Counted from the stretch's first letter, positions 9,788-21,515 are shown. The stretch: 64,000 nucleotides of DNA from Edaphochlamys debaryana (GCA_016858145.1 JAEHOE010000126.1:62001-126000), one strand, 5' to 3'. Translations and numbers: made by a program. Notes: generated by a model from the letters alone, not told the origin.

Positions 9788-12445
9788 ATGGGGCAGCAGC
9801 CGCCTGGCGCCCGCGAGCCGCCGCCCTACGGTGCGGAGGTCGAGGCTGGGGAAGGGGCCGAGGCGCATGAGGAGGCAGAGGGGGAGGAGCTGCAGCCGCG
9901 CGGGCCGGGCATGCTGCCGGCGCCCCGGCAGGCCCGAGGATCGTCAGGTGGCGGAGCGGCGTCGCCGCCCTCCCTCCCGACCTTGGGCTGGCAAGACGAG
10001 CGGCAGAGTGGGCAGCAGGGCCAGGAGGAGGGGGCGGAGGCTGCCTGGGAGGAGGAGGTGGCTGCGCAGGAGGGGGCAGGGGAGGTGGTGGCGGAGTCAG
10101 GCGGGGCAGGGGCCGAGGAGGGGCCTGGCGGGGACTGGAACGGATGGGCCTACGAGGAGCTCCTCTCCACTGCGCCGCCGCCGCCACGCGCCATCAAGCC
10201 CGCTGCCAAGGTGAGCTTGTGGAGCTCTCGCCCCCAACCCTGCCCTCCCCGCTTTACCCCTGCTGCGCCATGGCTAGGGTCCTTCCACTGTCCACGCATC
10301 ACTCTGGCGCTACAGTGCCCCCCGCTCCTCTCCTGACCGCGGCCCCATCCCAGGGCCCCGCACCCCGGCCGGTGGCCGCTCCCCGCCAGCCCCCCACCGC
10401 CGCCAGCCACCGCCTGCGCCTCTCGGAGGCCCCACCGGGCCCACACGGGCCCACAGCCGCCTCCACCTTGCGGCCTGCCGCCGCTGCCGGGCCCGGCCCG
10501 CGGACCCTGGCCCAGCGGTACGCGCCCCTGGATGAGTCGGCGGAGCTGCAGGGCTGGGCGCGGGAGGCCGAGGTGGAGACCACACCGGCTCCTAGCGTAG
10601 GTGAGCGCCCAGGGCTGCACGTGGGGTCCTGTGAGTGCGGGATGGTCCGCAAGGGCTGGGCGCGGTCGTCGCGCCCTCATCGGGCCCCCTGGAGCCTGTG
10701 ACGGCTGGGGCTGCACCTAATTCGCAGGGAGTCCCGGCGCCTGACCCCTGCCCGACCCCTGCCCGACCCCTGCTTGCAGGCGGCCGCAGCCCCGCCCGCA
10801 GCCTGCTGCAGTCCCCTGAGGTCCTGCGCGGCTCCCCATCCGCCGCCGCCTCGGCCGCCGCCTCCACCTCAGCCGCGGCCTACCGCTCGGGCCCCGGCAC
10901 CGCTGCACCTACCGCACGACCCATCCCCGCCACCGCCGCCTGGCGCAAGCGCCCAGCGGCCGGACCGCCCCGCAGCGGCCTCCCCACCGCCACCCAAGGG
11001 GCGCGGCGCCCTGGTGGCCCCTCAGCCCCGCCCGCCGATGATGGAGCAGACGCGGCGGGCAGCAGCGCTGGACCCGGAGGGGCGGCGGCGGCAGGCGGCG
11101 GCGGTGCGCGGCGGAACCTGCTGGCGCTTCGTCAGCGGCAGCAGCAGCGCCTGAGGCAGCAGCTGGGCAAGCACGCGCCAGCGCCCAGCGCAGCCCTGGA
11201 GCACGCGCCGCCCTCCGCCTCCGAGGTCCACCAAAGCGCCGATCAGACCCCGCTGCTGCCCCCCGCCGTCTGCGACTCGCCCTGGGCCCTCCCCTCGGGG
11301 CCCGCGGCCGATCCCGACGCTTCAGCTTCCTCGGCCCTGGCCCTGGCCCCGGCGGGCCGCGTGCCCCCATACGCGCCCCAGTTTGGCTCCACCGCCCTCC
11401 TCCTTAAGCGCATGCAGGCCCTGGGGGCGGCCGTGACAGCGCCGCCGCCGCGCGTCCCCGTGGTGGGGCCGGGGTCTGTGGGCGGCGGCGGCGCGCCGGG
11501 CTCGCCCGGCCGGGCCCTGGCGGCGGCGGCGGCAGCTGCCGGCATGGGCGAGGCGGCGCTGGAGGAGGCGGCGCGGCGCGCTGCCACGGCGGCCGCCAAC
11601 GTGCCGTGGGGCGCAGAGGTGTACCATGGACTGCCGCCGGTGGACTATGTGCCTCCGCAGCCGCCCAAGTGAGGGGCCGGGCTGGGGGATCTTGGAAAGA
11701 GGAAAGGCTGGGGCAGAGTCGCAGTCTTCCCAGCTTGCCTGAGCAGGGCACAGCCGCGTTGATGCCCACCCCGCATCGCAGCTCATCCTCATTACCTTCC
11801 TCCCCCAAGAGCTTGAAAAGGGCAAGCGCTGGTATCCATAGGGCATGAGACTGCCTACCTCAAGCCCACACCCAGCTGATCCTTCAATCCGAGCAGGGCG
11901 CACCCGCATCGCAGCTCACACCAAGTCGTCACGCGGCCCGACCCCCCTACAGGCTGTCCAAACAGCTGCACCCCGGCTGGCTGGCCTCTCGCACTGCGCG
12001 GCCCGAGCTGCGGGCGCTGTGGCGGCCGGAGGAGCGGCTGGCGGAGGTGGGGGCGGGGCTGATACCACAGGCGCCGTGAGGGGGCTCCGGAGTCTGCGGA
12101 CCCGTGTGGGCCCTGCTTTACCATCTGCCCCTGCCTGCTCCCCGCCCACCCCCCCTCCGCCTGCTCGCAGCCAGGAAAGTACCGTTTGCGCGCGCGGCTG
12201 CCCCTAGGTTAGCCCCTGCCTCGGCGATGCGCATTGCTGGCACCCCGCCTTCTTCTCTCGCGTTGCGGCAGCGGCTACATCGACGCGTTCAGCTGCATCC
12301 CCCGTCGTCGTCCGGACTACGCTGCACGGCCCCTGCGAGCACAGAAACCCCCCCTCCGCAGGTGTGCAACACAAGGGGCGTGGCCCTGTACACGCCGCCC
12401 TCGCCCGCGGGGGTAGCGGCGGTGCTGCTCAGCATGGCCTTTTGA
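9788..12445 (+). CDS. Unrecognised Pro/Ala-rich protein, copy 2 (5'-truncated paralogue)
   Basis: This is a paralogue of the 0.1-3.5 kb gene. Exons 9788-10210, 10354-10600, 10780-11668, 11953-12046 and 12362-12445 correspond one to one, with the same phases, to the last five exons of copy 1, and give about 578 residues. Homology to copy 1 begins near 9789 (its position about 1120); the first exon and the first half of the second exon have no counterpart. The first in-frame ATG is at 9788; an acceptor-like TCCGCAG at 9755-9761 means a new upstream exon is possible. Exon 3 is nearly identical to copy 1 apart from a 27-base in-frame gap. It may be a working shortened gene or an unexpressed duplicate; the intact frame through all five exons favours a gene that is still, or was recently, constrained. 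Confidence 0.6.
10780..11683 (+). repeat. Near-identical duplicated tract (copy of 2015-2945)
   Basis: The sequence from the acceptor of exon 3 to about 15 bases into the following intron matches 2015-2945 essentially base for base, except that copy 1 has 27 extra bases near 2551-2577 (one more Asp-Ala-Ser type unit). Flanking introns are unalignable by eye. Confidence 0.85.
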
Positions 12446-12506
12446 GGCGATGGCCGGGGGGTGGCCGAGGTAGCCGTCTTCAAGCATGCGCACTGTGGGG
12501 CCTTCG

Positions 12507-12511
12507 TGTAA
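12507..12511 (+). terminator. Putative TGTAA polyadenylation signal, copy 2 gene
   Basis: TGTAA lies 62 bases after the stop codon in the context TTCGTGTAAGAGTTGAGG, which matches the copy 1 context at 3578. Confidence 0.5.
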
Positions 12512-13067
12512 GAGTTGAGGTATGGGAGCCCGAGCCCGGCTGGCATCGCCCCCCGTACGAAGGCCGGGCGCAGAGGTCCTGGCGCCTTGAGTGACATCGA
12601 AGCAATGGCGTCCTCTTGGACTCAGCATAACCGCCAGCCCCACAGCCTCCTGTACTACCGGTACGTATGCAGCTCACAATGACTTCAACGCTGTGCCTCT
12701 CTCGGCACCGCTGCACAGGTTCCCTCGGGGCCCCGTCGCTTACTGCCCCCGCCGCCGCTAGCCATCCGCGTACCGCCCGTCCCCAAACAGCAGTGCAGGC
12801 TGCGGGGAGTTGTTCAGCCGGTGCCCCATCCGCCCCGCCACGCTGAGGATGCCGTCATTAACAGATCGAGTGTCCACAGACTCCACTCCCGTCCTGCATG
12901 CACCACTCCACTCCACCACCCCTACCGTCGTTCTGCTCGGCCCACCGAAACCAGAACCAGCCAACCGGGCCCCGCCATGACCAACTTTGGGCCAGCAGGT
13001 CCGTGTACCAGCGGCCGCTGCACGTATAGCCACGTCAGCCACGTCAGCTCAGTGTATCCTCCGTCCG
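12512..13067. other. Convergent intergenic region
   Basis: This lies between the 3' end of copy 2 (plus) and the stop of the chlorophyllase-like gene (minus). Parts resemble the 3' flank of copy 1, for example CTCAGCATAACC...CAGCCCC and the ATCCGCGTACCGCCCGTCCCC block near 12.77 kb, so the duplication extended beyond the gene. No gene seen. Confidence 0.5.
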
Positions 13068-15306
13068 CTACTGGAGGGTCTTTGTGAAGAAGTCCACCAC
13101 GTACTGCCGCGCCTCCGGACGCTGGCATTTGGCCTCGTTCCTGAACAGCTCTACGTACAGCCACGTGAACACCAGGGGCAGCGCCAGGATGGTCCACTTG
13201 ACTGCCTCCACAATCACAACCCAGAGGCATGCCGCCCAGTCGCTCGACACGAAGCCGCAGTAGGCCACGCTCACGCCCAGCGCCAGTACAAAGTAGACTG
13301 CATGATCAATTGAGGGACAGATTAAGACTTGCAACATCCGTGCTCTCGGGCAACTCCAGCTACTCCAGCTGGGCCTACCTCTGTACATGTATTCGTCGTT
13401 GGGCTGTTCCACATCGACGACAGTGCCCTTGCCTGGAGAGCACTGTTGTTTCTGTGGCGAGGGGAGGCAGGATGGCTTTACTGGTCCCTGCGCAAAGGAG
13501 CACCCGCGCACGAAACGCCCTGACCCACCTCGCGAACGTAGTACGAGAAGGTCCTCACATCTGTAACACCTCCTGTTCTCATGAATGCCTCAGTGACTTG
13601 GGGCATGCGCCGGAGTAGCCGCAGCGGGTCCGTTACGGTCCCCCAGATGCGAGGGAGACAGCGAAGGGCCGTGACAACAGACTGGCCGTTTACCTGCGCG
13701 GGAAATGGGTTCAAGGTAGAGCGAGGTGACCAGTAAGGCCCCCAGCCAGCACGTATGCGAACAAAGCCCTTCTGCTCACCACGAACTGGTCCTCGAAGCC
13801 CACGTGGGTGCCCAGCGGATAGAACTTGAATCCCTCAAGCACCTCCTTGTCCTGCGTGTCGCCCAAACCAATGGCACAGGGCCGCTGTCTGACTGCGTCT
13901 GAGAAGGCAGGCCCAAGCGAGCACGTCCCCCACGCGCACCGCCCGCTGCTTCACCGCCCCACCCCGCTTGCCTACCTCCAGCCAGTCGCACAGGGCCTCC
14001 ACGGTTTCGGGCCATGACAGGAGGTCCATTCCGCCGTACTGCACGCCCCACTTCGTCTTGACGCCGACGAGCAGGCGCCCAGAGGCGGCACCGTCGTACT
14101 TGTAGGTCCTGTACACCTGAAAGCTAGCAAGGTTGACGTTGCTGGACGTGCCGGAAGGCTGCGTTCATTCCCCCCTCCCGTGCTGCATACTGGTATCAGG
14201 GCCCCTTGCAGACCTTGCCCTGTAGTGCAGCTCGGCCCCCTGATCTGACAGGGCCAACTCACCAGCGCGGTCTGGGGTGCCAGGACGTGCGCCGAGACGA
14301 AGGGCATGCTCGGCTTCGCCTTGGCGCATGCGTCCACCACATAGGGCGCCAGGCCCCCGCCCACGCTGTGCGCCAGCAGGCCGACATTGGGTACAGCTGT
14401 CTTCCCGGCGGCTGGACCGCCCACCTGCTGCTTCTGCCCTGTAGCGTTATCCGGCAGCGTAAGCCCGGGAACGTTGTTCTCGTGGATGAGCTTGCGCCAG
14501 AAGAGCGCTGCGTCCACCATGGCCTTCTGCAGGGTGTCACCGTACCGATGGGGGGGGCAGAGGTTGAGCATGGGAGAATGGGCATGAGACAGGTGGTGAG
14601 CAGCAGGTCAAAGGAATCGGGGGATCTGCCGCCCCCGGGGGAACACGCTCCGCCCCGAAGGTGGGGACTAAATCAGCAAGAGGGCGCACCTGCTGCTCTT
14701 TGGTTGTGAACTTGGAGGGAGGACACGGTGCGACAACTACAATACCGATGTTTGCCAGCTGATGCAGCAGGCGCGCATAGGCTGGGGGGCCCTGAGGACG
14801 CAGAGCGGGCGATGGAAACGAGGGGTGGGTGGGTACTCGTCGAGGGTACTCACTGGGAGGGTCAAGGACCCAGCAGCCCCTGACGCATTCCACCTGAACG
14901 AAGCCGTGCATGAACAGGATGACGCCCTTGGCCTGCATTTGTTCAGGCGGCTTCACCACGTTGGCTTCCATCCGCATTCCCTGCATGATGGGGCAAGTGC
15001 CAGACCCGATACACGCACGCGTTAGGACAGTGTTAGGCCCGGGTCAGGACGCTGGCCAAGGACAACCCAGCCGATTAGCCGAACCTGGTCAGAGCACGCA
15101 AAGACTGTCTCGAGCCGGAAGGTCTCAAAAGCCTTTCGCGCCCCGTCGGCGCTAGCCCGCGCTCTGACGGCATGGCCGCGGTGAATAACCGCAGTCGGCA
15201 GTCGAGCTACCGCCTTCGCCTTCAGGGCGGATGTCCTACATACTGCCGGATAGCTTTGCAGTCGCTGACCATGCACAGAAGCGGAGGAGAGCCGCTGCGC
15301 GAGCAT
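13068..15306 (-). CDS. Plastid-targeted chlorophyllase-like alpha/beta hydrolase with C-terminal membrane helices
   Basis: Minus-strand exons 15306-15085, 14980-14894, 14791-14690, 14526-14263, 14116-13976, 13884-13780, 13693-13529, 13442-13379 and 13297-13068 close in frame to 459 residues. Residues 1 to about 50 are Ala/Arg/Ser-rich without acidic residues, typical of an algal chloroplast transit peptide. VILFMHGF (His about 99) followed by LLHQLANIGIVVVAP is the oxyanion-hole strand and next strand as in chlorophyllases. AHSVGGG (Ser about 191) is the nucleophile elbow; GTHVGFEDQF may hold the catalytic His. The last exon (about residues 384-440) encodes two hydrophobic stretches, unusual for chlorophyllase, suggesting membrane anchoring. 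Chlorophyllases remove phytol from chlorophyll; I infer an ester hydrolase on plastid membrane lipids or pigments. The start of exon 8 is the least certain junction. Confidence 0.78.
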
Positions 15307-15430
15307 TGTTTCGCCGGATGCTCGCGTCCCAGCCTATGCGGAAGCGAGGACCAACAAGGCTATGAACGTTTTATATGTGCACTCGTCGCGATGCTCTTGG
15401 TTGCACATCAGGTGCATTAAGGCGCTCTAC

Positions 15431-15530
15431 ATAGGACGTGTCCAGTTTGCAAGCTTTCCCGCGCGGCAGTTGGGCCCGACCGTGTTAAGGGGCCTGTGCT
15501 GGACCCTTTCTGCCCGTAGGGTGTAGCTTC
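15431..15530 (+). repeat. Isolated copy of the 4.4-4.85 kb dispersed repeat
   Basis: GTGTCCAGTTTGC is followed by the CGCGCGGCAGTTGGGCC block and GGGGCCTGTGCTGGACC, in the same order and orientation as at 4.37-4.85 kb. It lies just upstream of the chlorophyllase-like gene (about 130 bases before its ATG, on the other strand). Confidence 0.65.
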
Positions 15531-16739
15531 CCAATGCGCTTCTCATCAATCGTTTGAACGTGCGAGTATGCCGGGGGCAGGACGGGCGCACCGGACACTG
15601 GTGGTCAACAGTGCCTTACACGTGTTGGCGGCGCGCCCCCACGCGCTGAGCTTTGGGCCCCCATCCCCCAGATGCACCCATCCCACCCCACCCACCAAAT
15701 CCCCCAACGGCGGCACACGCGCCAATAATCAAAAGCAACAACAGGCACGCATCGCAGACATACCCTCTCGCATCCTCGAGCGATCTTGACCTCGACCTCA
15801 CGCACGGACCGAACAACAGCAACCCACAACTTGGCGGTCGCGCCCTACAGGGCAGGGCCGCACAGCACACACCGGGCGGGCTATCCTTGCAACACACGGG
15901 GCGACAACGGCGGCCCCTGCGCTTCGACTTTATCGGCCTGAAGGGGCACCTGCAATCCAGGATGAACCCCCAGCCCGCCGGCCCTTCATTCCCAACGCAG
16001 CACGCACACCCCACGCCCGGCTCACCAACACACAACGGCGCGGGGCCTACCACCGCCCCGCATAGCACAGAGCCCCCACGGTTGTAATACGCTTTAGGGG
16101 ACCCGGCCATAGTGCGAATGAAGCGGATGAAGCCCAGAAGCGCCCGGAGCAAGGAACCCCGTCAGTCCGCCCCGTAAAGCAAGAGCGCCGTCCTTGCACG
16201 GCATTGACCCCTGAGCAGGCGCAACAGGCCTGATCGTTCCCGCTCCGATAGCCACCGCCAGACAGGCCGGGCATATCGGCGCTGGATGTTAGCGCAAGCC
16301 CATGCGCCAAACGTAAAGCCTATGAAGTCTGCCTACTCGTCCTGCTACGAACGCCCATCTTCTCATAGCGCCATGTAAGATCCAATCAAACGGTTTCTCT
16401 GGGTGCGGAGTGGTGCGAGAGCTCCGCGAACAGTTCAGCAAGACTTCTTCCTTGCGTCCCTCTCTCGCGCCGGTTTGTTGCTGCTATGTGCTACGTTTCT
16501 TCTCCGGAACGTCACCCCCCTCAGCCGAGCTACCGCTCCCTCATCGATGCCGGGGACGAGGTTCCCAAGCCGTCACGACCAACATTCCAACCCTCTTCCC
16601 TCCGTGAACGCGCACACGCCGTTCCTGCAGGTGACTGGCAACACGCCACTCCCAGCCGCAGACCCGCGGCATACATTGCCTCTCAGGGGCTGTTCCACAA
16701 TTGCTTCCCCCCCGGAGAAGGCCCACACGGCCACGACGG
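15531..16739. other. Intergenic region without a supported gene
   Basis: This lies between the divergent 5' side of the hydrolase gene and the 3' side of ATG1. It is Pro/His/Asn-rich in several frames but has no splice-consistent coding segment, no RNA gene and no clear repeat apart from short C-rich runs. Confidence 0.5.
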
Positions 16740-16744
16740 TTACA
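16740..16744 (-). terminator. Putative TGTAA polyadenylation signal of ATG1
   Basis: On the minus strand TGTAA lies about 205 bases past the ATG1 stop codon, a normal 3' UTR length for this kind of alga. Confidence 0.4.
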
Positions 16745-16949
16745 AAACCGCGGGCATCTGTACAGCACACGCGCCCTCCCTCCACGTACATCCACCATTG
16801 GACGCACACAATGTCGACGCGGGCAAATCGAAAGCAAAAACCGTACTGCTACACTAGTACTGGCAGCCCAGGAAGTACCAAAATCGGGCCACCATAACTC
16901 TCTTTGTTACCATGCTTTTGTGTGGTCGTCAGCGCTTGCTTAGCGCACC

Positions 16950-19900
16950 TCAAAACACGACCGCGCCGTATGCCGGCGCCCGCTGCGCATTGCCGTACGG
17001 CATCCCGCCAACGTTGCCCCCAACCGTCGCGCCGCCGCCGCCTCGGTAGTTGGCGGCTGCGGCTGCAGCGTTGGGGCCAAGCGCGGAGAGCGCCGCCGAC
17101 TGCCGTAGTCGTACAGCCGCGTAGTACTTGGTCAGGCGCTGCCGGTCGGTCGGGGCCAGGGGAGCTCGCACCGACTCGAACTGCGGGCGGGGGAAAGGAC
17201 CAGCACATCAGTTGAGCCCACAATCACCCGCTCACCCGCCCCCCCACAGCGGCCACGCCTCTACTGCCGAGGAGGATACCGCACACCGCACCGCGTCCAG
17301 GCCTGGCCCCAGCCCCAAGCCCGCTTCAGCGACCCACCAGCGACTCGCTCTGGCTGGCCGCCGGCTCCATGGCCGATGCCGCCCCGGCGCCCGCCAGCGG
17401 CGGCGGCGCCGCCAGCAGGAACAACAGCACGTCCGCCGCCCTGCCGTACTGCTCCACGGCGCCCACCGCGTTGCCCAGCAGCTCCTCGCCCGCCGCCGCG
17501 CGGCTGTGGTGCACCGCCGCCGCCAGCAGGGCGTCGAGGGAGCACGGCACCAGCGGCGGCGGCGTCGGCGGCGACGGCGCGGCGGCGGAGGCCTGGACGG
17601 GGCTGGCGGCGCCGCCGGGCGTCGACGGGCCTAGCGCGTGCGCTGAGGCAGTGGCCGGCTCGGCGGGAGACGAGCCCGCGAGAAGCTGCAGCGGCAGGGG
17701 CGGACAGGGGCATGAGCACCTTGAGGAAACTATGAACAGAGATAGCAGAGGCCACTATTATCCCCAGACCATGCATGAGCACTTTCCCGAGTCCCGACCA
17801 GGCCGACCCTCACCCGTGCCAGGGTGCCGTGGAGGTCCATCTCGTCCAAAGCCGCCAGTGCCGCCCGCGCATGCGCCGTCAGCGCCGCCGCCACCTCGGG
17901 TGACGGAGCCGCCGCCGCCGCCGCCACCGACGGAGCTGCTGCGGTCTCCGCCGCCGAAGCAGGTGCGGGCTCACCGTCAGCCGCCGGCGGCGGCGCAGGA
18001 GCCTCGGCGTCGCTGTCGGGTACTGCTGCCGCCGCCGTGCCGCTGCTCGCGCCGCTGCTGCCGCCGCTGGCGGCGGCGGCCACCGCCGTCGTGGCGCTCA
18101 GCGCCGCCGCCAGCAGCCGCGCCGCAACGAGCAGCGTGCCCACCGCGGCCGCGGCCTCCTCCGCCAGCCCGCCCTGCCCCAGCCCGCCGCCCGCCCCGCC
18201 AAACCCCGCCCCGAAGGCGCTGGCCGCTAACCCCGCCGCGTCGCCGCCCAGGCAGCCGCCGCGTGCCTCCGCCTCGGCATCCATGACCGCCGTGGCCCGG
18301 CTGCGGGCGTGTTCCAACAGGAGCCCCACCACCCGGGGTAGGAGCTGAGGGTCGACGCCGCCGTCAGCCCCCTCGCCCGGTACCCGGATGGTCATGGTGG
18401 TGCCGCCGCCGGCAGCCGCCGCCGCCAGGTACGGCAGCGCCGCCGCCGCCGTCGCGGGAGGCGTGGCTGCCGCCGCTGCGATGGGCGATAGGAGGTGCTG
18501 CCAGGCGGGGGGCGGGGCTGACGTCGGCGTCGGGGCTGCTGCCGCCGCCGCCGTTGCCGCTGACGGTGCTGCAGAAGGGGCGGCGGATGGGGCGGGCAAC
18601 GGCGCTGGCGCGCCGCCTCCGCTGCCGCCGCGGCTGCTCGGACCAGCGCCGAAGACGGGGTGGGGGATGCGCGGCGACGCTGCCGCTGACGGCACCGCCG
18701 CCGACGGACCCGGTCGCTGCGTGGCCGAAGGGCTGGCCACTACCACGTAGTCAGAGTCTAGGGAGTCCGCCAGGTTGCCGCTGCCGCTGGCGGCGCGCGC
18801 CGCCGCTGGTGCTGCCGCTGCCGCCGCCGAGGGCGCCGCCGCCGCCGCCTCGGCCCCCAGCGCCGTCGCCACCACCGCTGCCGCGGCGACGATGCGGGGC
18901 GAGGGCGACCGCGTCACCTCCCGCACCGCGATGCCGCCGCTGGGCGCCGCTGCTACTGCTGCCGCTGCCCCTGCCCCTGCCGTGTCCGGAGCTGATGTGG
19001 TGGCCTGGGCCTGGGCCCGGGCCTGGGCCTGCGGGGCGATGCCCTGCGAACCGTTGGGCGAGCCCGAGGGGGTTGCGCCCTGCGGGGGGGAGGCTCGCTG
19101 CAGGAGCGGGTGCACGGGGGCGGTGGGGCGGCCGCCGCTGGAGTTGGGGCCGGCCAGCGAGGGCGGCGTGGCGCGGCGCTGGAGCGGCGGGGGCGCGAGG
19201 GGCATGGGGCCCTCGCCACCGTCCGCGGGGGGCAGCACCGCCGAGGGCAGGGCCACCGGCGGCAGCGCGCCGCTGCCCACCCCCACACCGCCGGAGAACT
19301 GCACTGCCGCCGAGGCCGCCTCGCCCTGCGGAGACGGGCCAGCCACACACGCACCGATTAAGCACCCAGCTCCAGGCACAACACACAACGCGGCACCAGT
19401 CTGCCCCATGCGCGCATCTCTCTTCCAGCAACAGCGAGCTTCACCCCTGTCCCCTATCCCCCAAAGACACCCAGCGCAAAGCGCACCTGCAGGAATGGGT
19501 GCGCAAAGAGCTCGTCGAACGAGATGCGCTCCACGGGGTTGCGCTTGAGCAGCTGCGACAGCAGCTGGCGGCAGCCGGGCGACAGCGCGCGGGCCAGGTG
19601 CTCGGGCAGGCAGGCGTCCCCGCGCTCGATGGCCTGCACCAGCTGCAGGTGGTTGGCGCCGGAGAAGGGCGGCTTGCCTGCGAGAGGAGGGGAGGGCGGG
19701 GCGGGGGGGGGGAGGGCAGGGGCGGTTGGCGCGGGCTTGGGCAGAGCATCGATGCATGCGCAGGTGGGGGTGCAGGGCGGGCGGGGGGGGGCATGGAGAG
19801 CTCCCCGTGGCCAGCGGGTGCCTGCGCAGCGCAGCGCAGCAGCGTACTCGTGAGCAGCTCAAACAGGATGGTGCCCACGCTCCAGAGGTCGGCCTTGGCG

Positions 19901-21515
19901 TCGTAGCGGTGCAGCTGGAGCACCTCTGGGGGGGGACAGGCGTGGGGGGTGGGGCAGACCGGGTGGGTGGGCGGCGCAGGTGGATGGGCCAGGTGAACGT
20001 TATGACTCCATCGTCTAGCTCTCCTTGTTGGTTCATTCCCTGCGCTGCACACTCACCGGGCGCCATGTAGAGCGGGCTACCGCACAGCGTCTCCGCAAGG
20101 CCTGCGCAGAAGGCGGACGGCAACCCAGCATGAGCATGTTACTGACGCCCTCTTTCCCAGGACGCCCCCAGAACCGCAATGCTCCCTGCAATGCACTTGC
20201 GCCAGCACCCCAGGCCAGCGCAGCCCCGCCCGGGCCCACCCGCTGGCTGCAGGGAGCGCGCAAAGCCGAAGTCCGCAATCTTCAGCGTCGGCGACGGCCC
20301 GCTGTCAGAGAGCAGCAGGTTCTGCGGCTTGAGGTCGCGCTGCGGCGGGAGGGAGGGCGTGGGACGGGGTTCGGGCTTGTCTGCGGGTCAATGCAGTAGG
20401 CGTCGAGGGGGGGCACGGGCACTTCCCGCGACCTGCTGGTCGTGGGCCCAGCCGTTAGGCGCCCACTGAACGGCCCCCACACAGCCTCCAAGCTCCAGCC
20501 CCGTTCCCGCTGCCCGTGCCGCTGCTAGCCCATGGGCTCACGTGGATGATGTTGTGCTGACGCAGCACCTTGAGCCCCTCGGCCAGGTGGCGGAGCAGGT
20601 AGCGGCACGAGGCCTCGGGCAGCGGGCCGCGCAACCGCAGGTGCTGCGCGAGGTCGCCGCCTGCGCAGACGAGCAGTGATATCAGGGGGTGAGGGCGTCA
20701 GGAAGGGGGGAGAGGGGGGCAAGGGGCCGGGGGGCGACCAAAGGCTGGCGGCAGGCGGCAGGCAGGCCTCGAGCGCGCCAGGCCCGTTTGCTGACGTGCT
20801 GCGCGCGCAAAGGCGACTACGGGCCCCGCGCGAGCAGGCCGCGGCTGGGTTGCTGGTAAGCCCGCCCGTGTCAGGCCGCTTGTGCCCGCGGGCTGCGAGC
20901 TCGCGCGAGCACGCGTAGGATGCAGATGCTCCGTCGGAGATGCTCGCTAAATCGACACGAAAACCCCCCGACTTGCCAGCGCAGTACTCGAGGACTAGAA
21001 ATATCCTGCCAGGCTCCTGCGGGGGGCGGAATGGGGGGTGTGAGGCCTTAGTTGCCGCCCGACCCCTGCTCTCCCGCTGAACCCTGGGGCGCAGACGCGG
21101 CGTCGAGGGTGCTGTCGACTGTTTGCTTGGCCCACAGACGAGGTTTACGGGCCAAAAGACCGCCGGCGGGGGCTGGAAAGCCACCGCGCTGGCGCTGACT
21201 CTGCAAAAGATGCGCATCCTAGTCGTCGAAAGCACCTGGCCGCCAGCTGAACGCGCTTACCTTGTATAGGTCCAGTAGCCCCACGATGTTGGCGTGCTTG
21301 ACCCGCTGGAGGACCGCTATTTCGGACTCAAGCGACTCCTGCAGCTTTTTGTTCAGCCTGTCCGTGAGGATTTCTTTAACGGCTGCTAGTTGTCCGGTTG
21401 AGACGTGCCGGGCCTTCCACACGATGGCGAACGAGCCGCTGCCCAGCACCTCGGCCAGCTGCCATGCTTGGCCGACGACTCGCGCCGATACAGGAACCGT
21501 AGGTGGTCGTGCCAT
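16950..21515 (-). CDS. ATG1: ATG1/ULK-type autophagy-initiating serine/threonine kinase
   Basis: Minus-strand exons 21515-21261, 21016-20977, 20660-20542, 20339-20240, 20101-20057, 19925-19848, 19677-19487, 19325-17814, 17685-17338 and 17180-16950 join in frame to 972 residues. The kinase domain covers about 18-276: LGSGSF loop (25-29), AVKE lysine (47), then DRLNKKLQESLESEI, a signature of Atg1/ULK kinases, LVLEYCAGGDL, HRDLKPQN (138-145), DFGFAR (161-166) and TLCGSPLYMAPE. A single 1512-base exon encodes an Ala/Pro/Ser-rich linker with a DYVVV segment, also seen in plant Atg1 proteins. The C-terminus (about 781-972) has the helical remnant of the tandem MIT/EAT domain that binds Atg13. Intron 2 needs a GC donor (GCAAGT at 20976-20971) to give EYCAGGDL. 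The product phosphorylates early autophagy proteins at the forming autophagosome. Confidence 0.93.

Noticed and set aside
15653..16087. Pro/Asn/His-rich open frame between the hydrolase and ATG1 genes
   Set aside because: Low complexity without an ATG at its start, no conserved motif, and it lies in flanks of two good genes.
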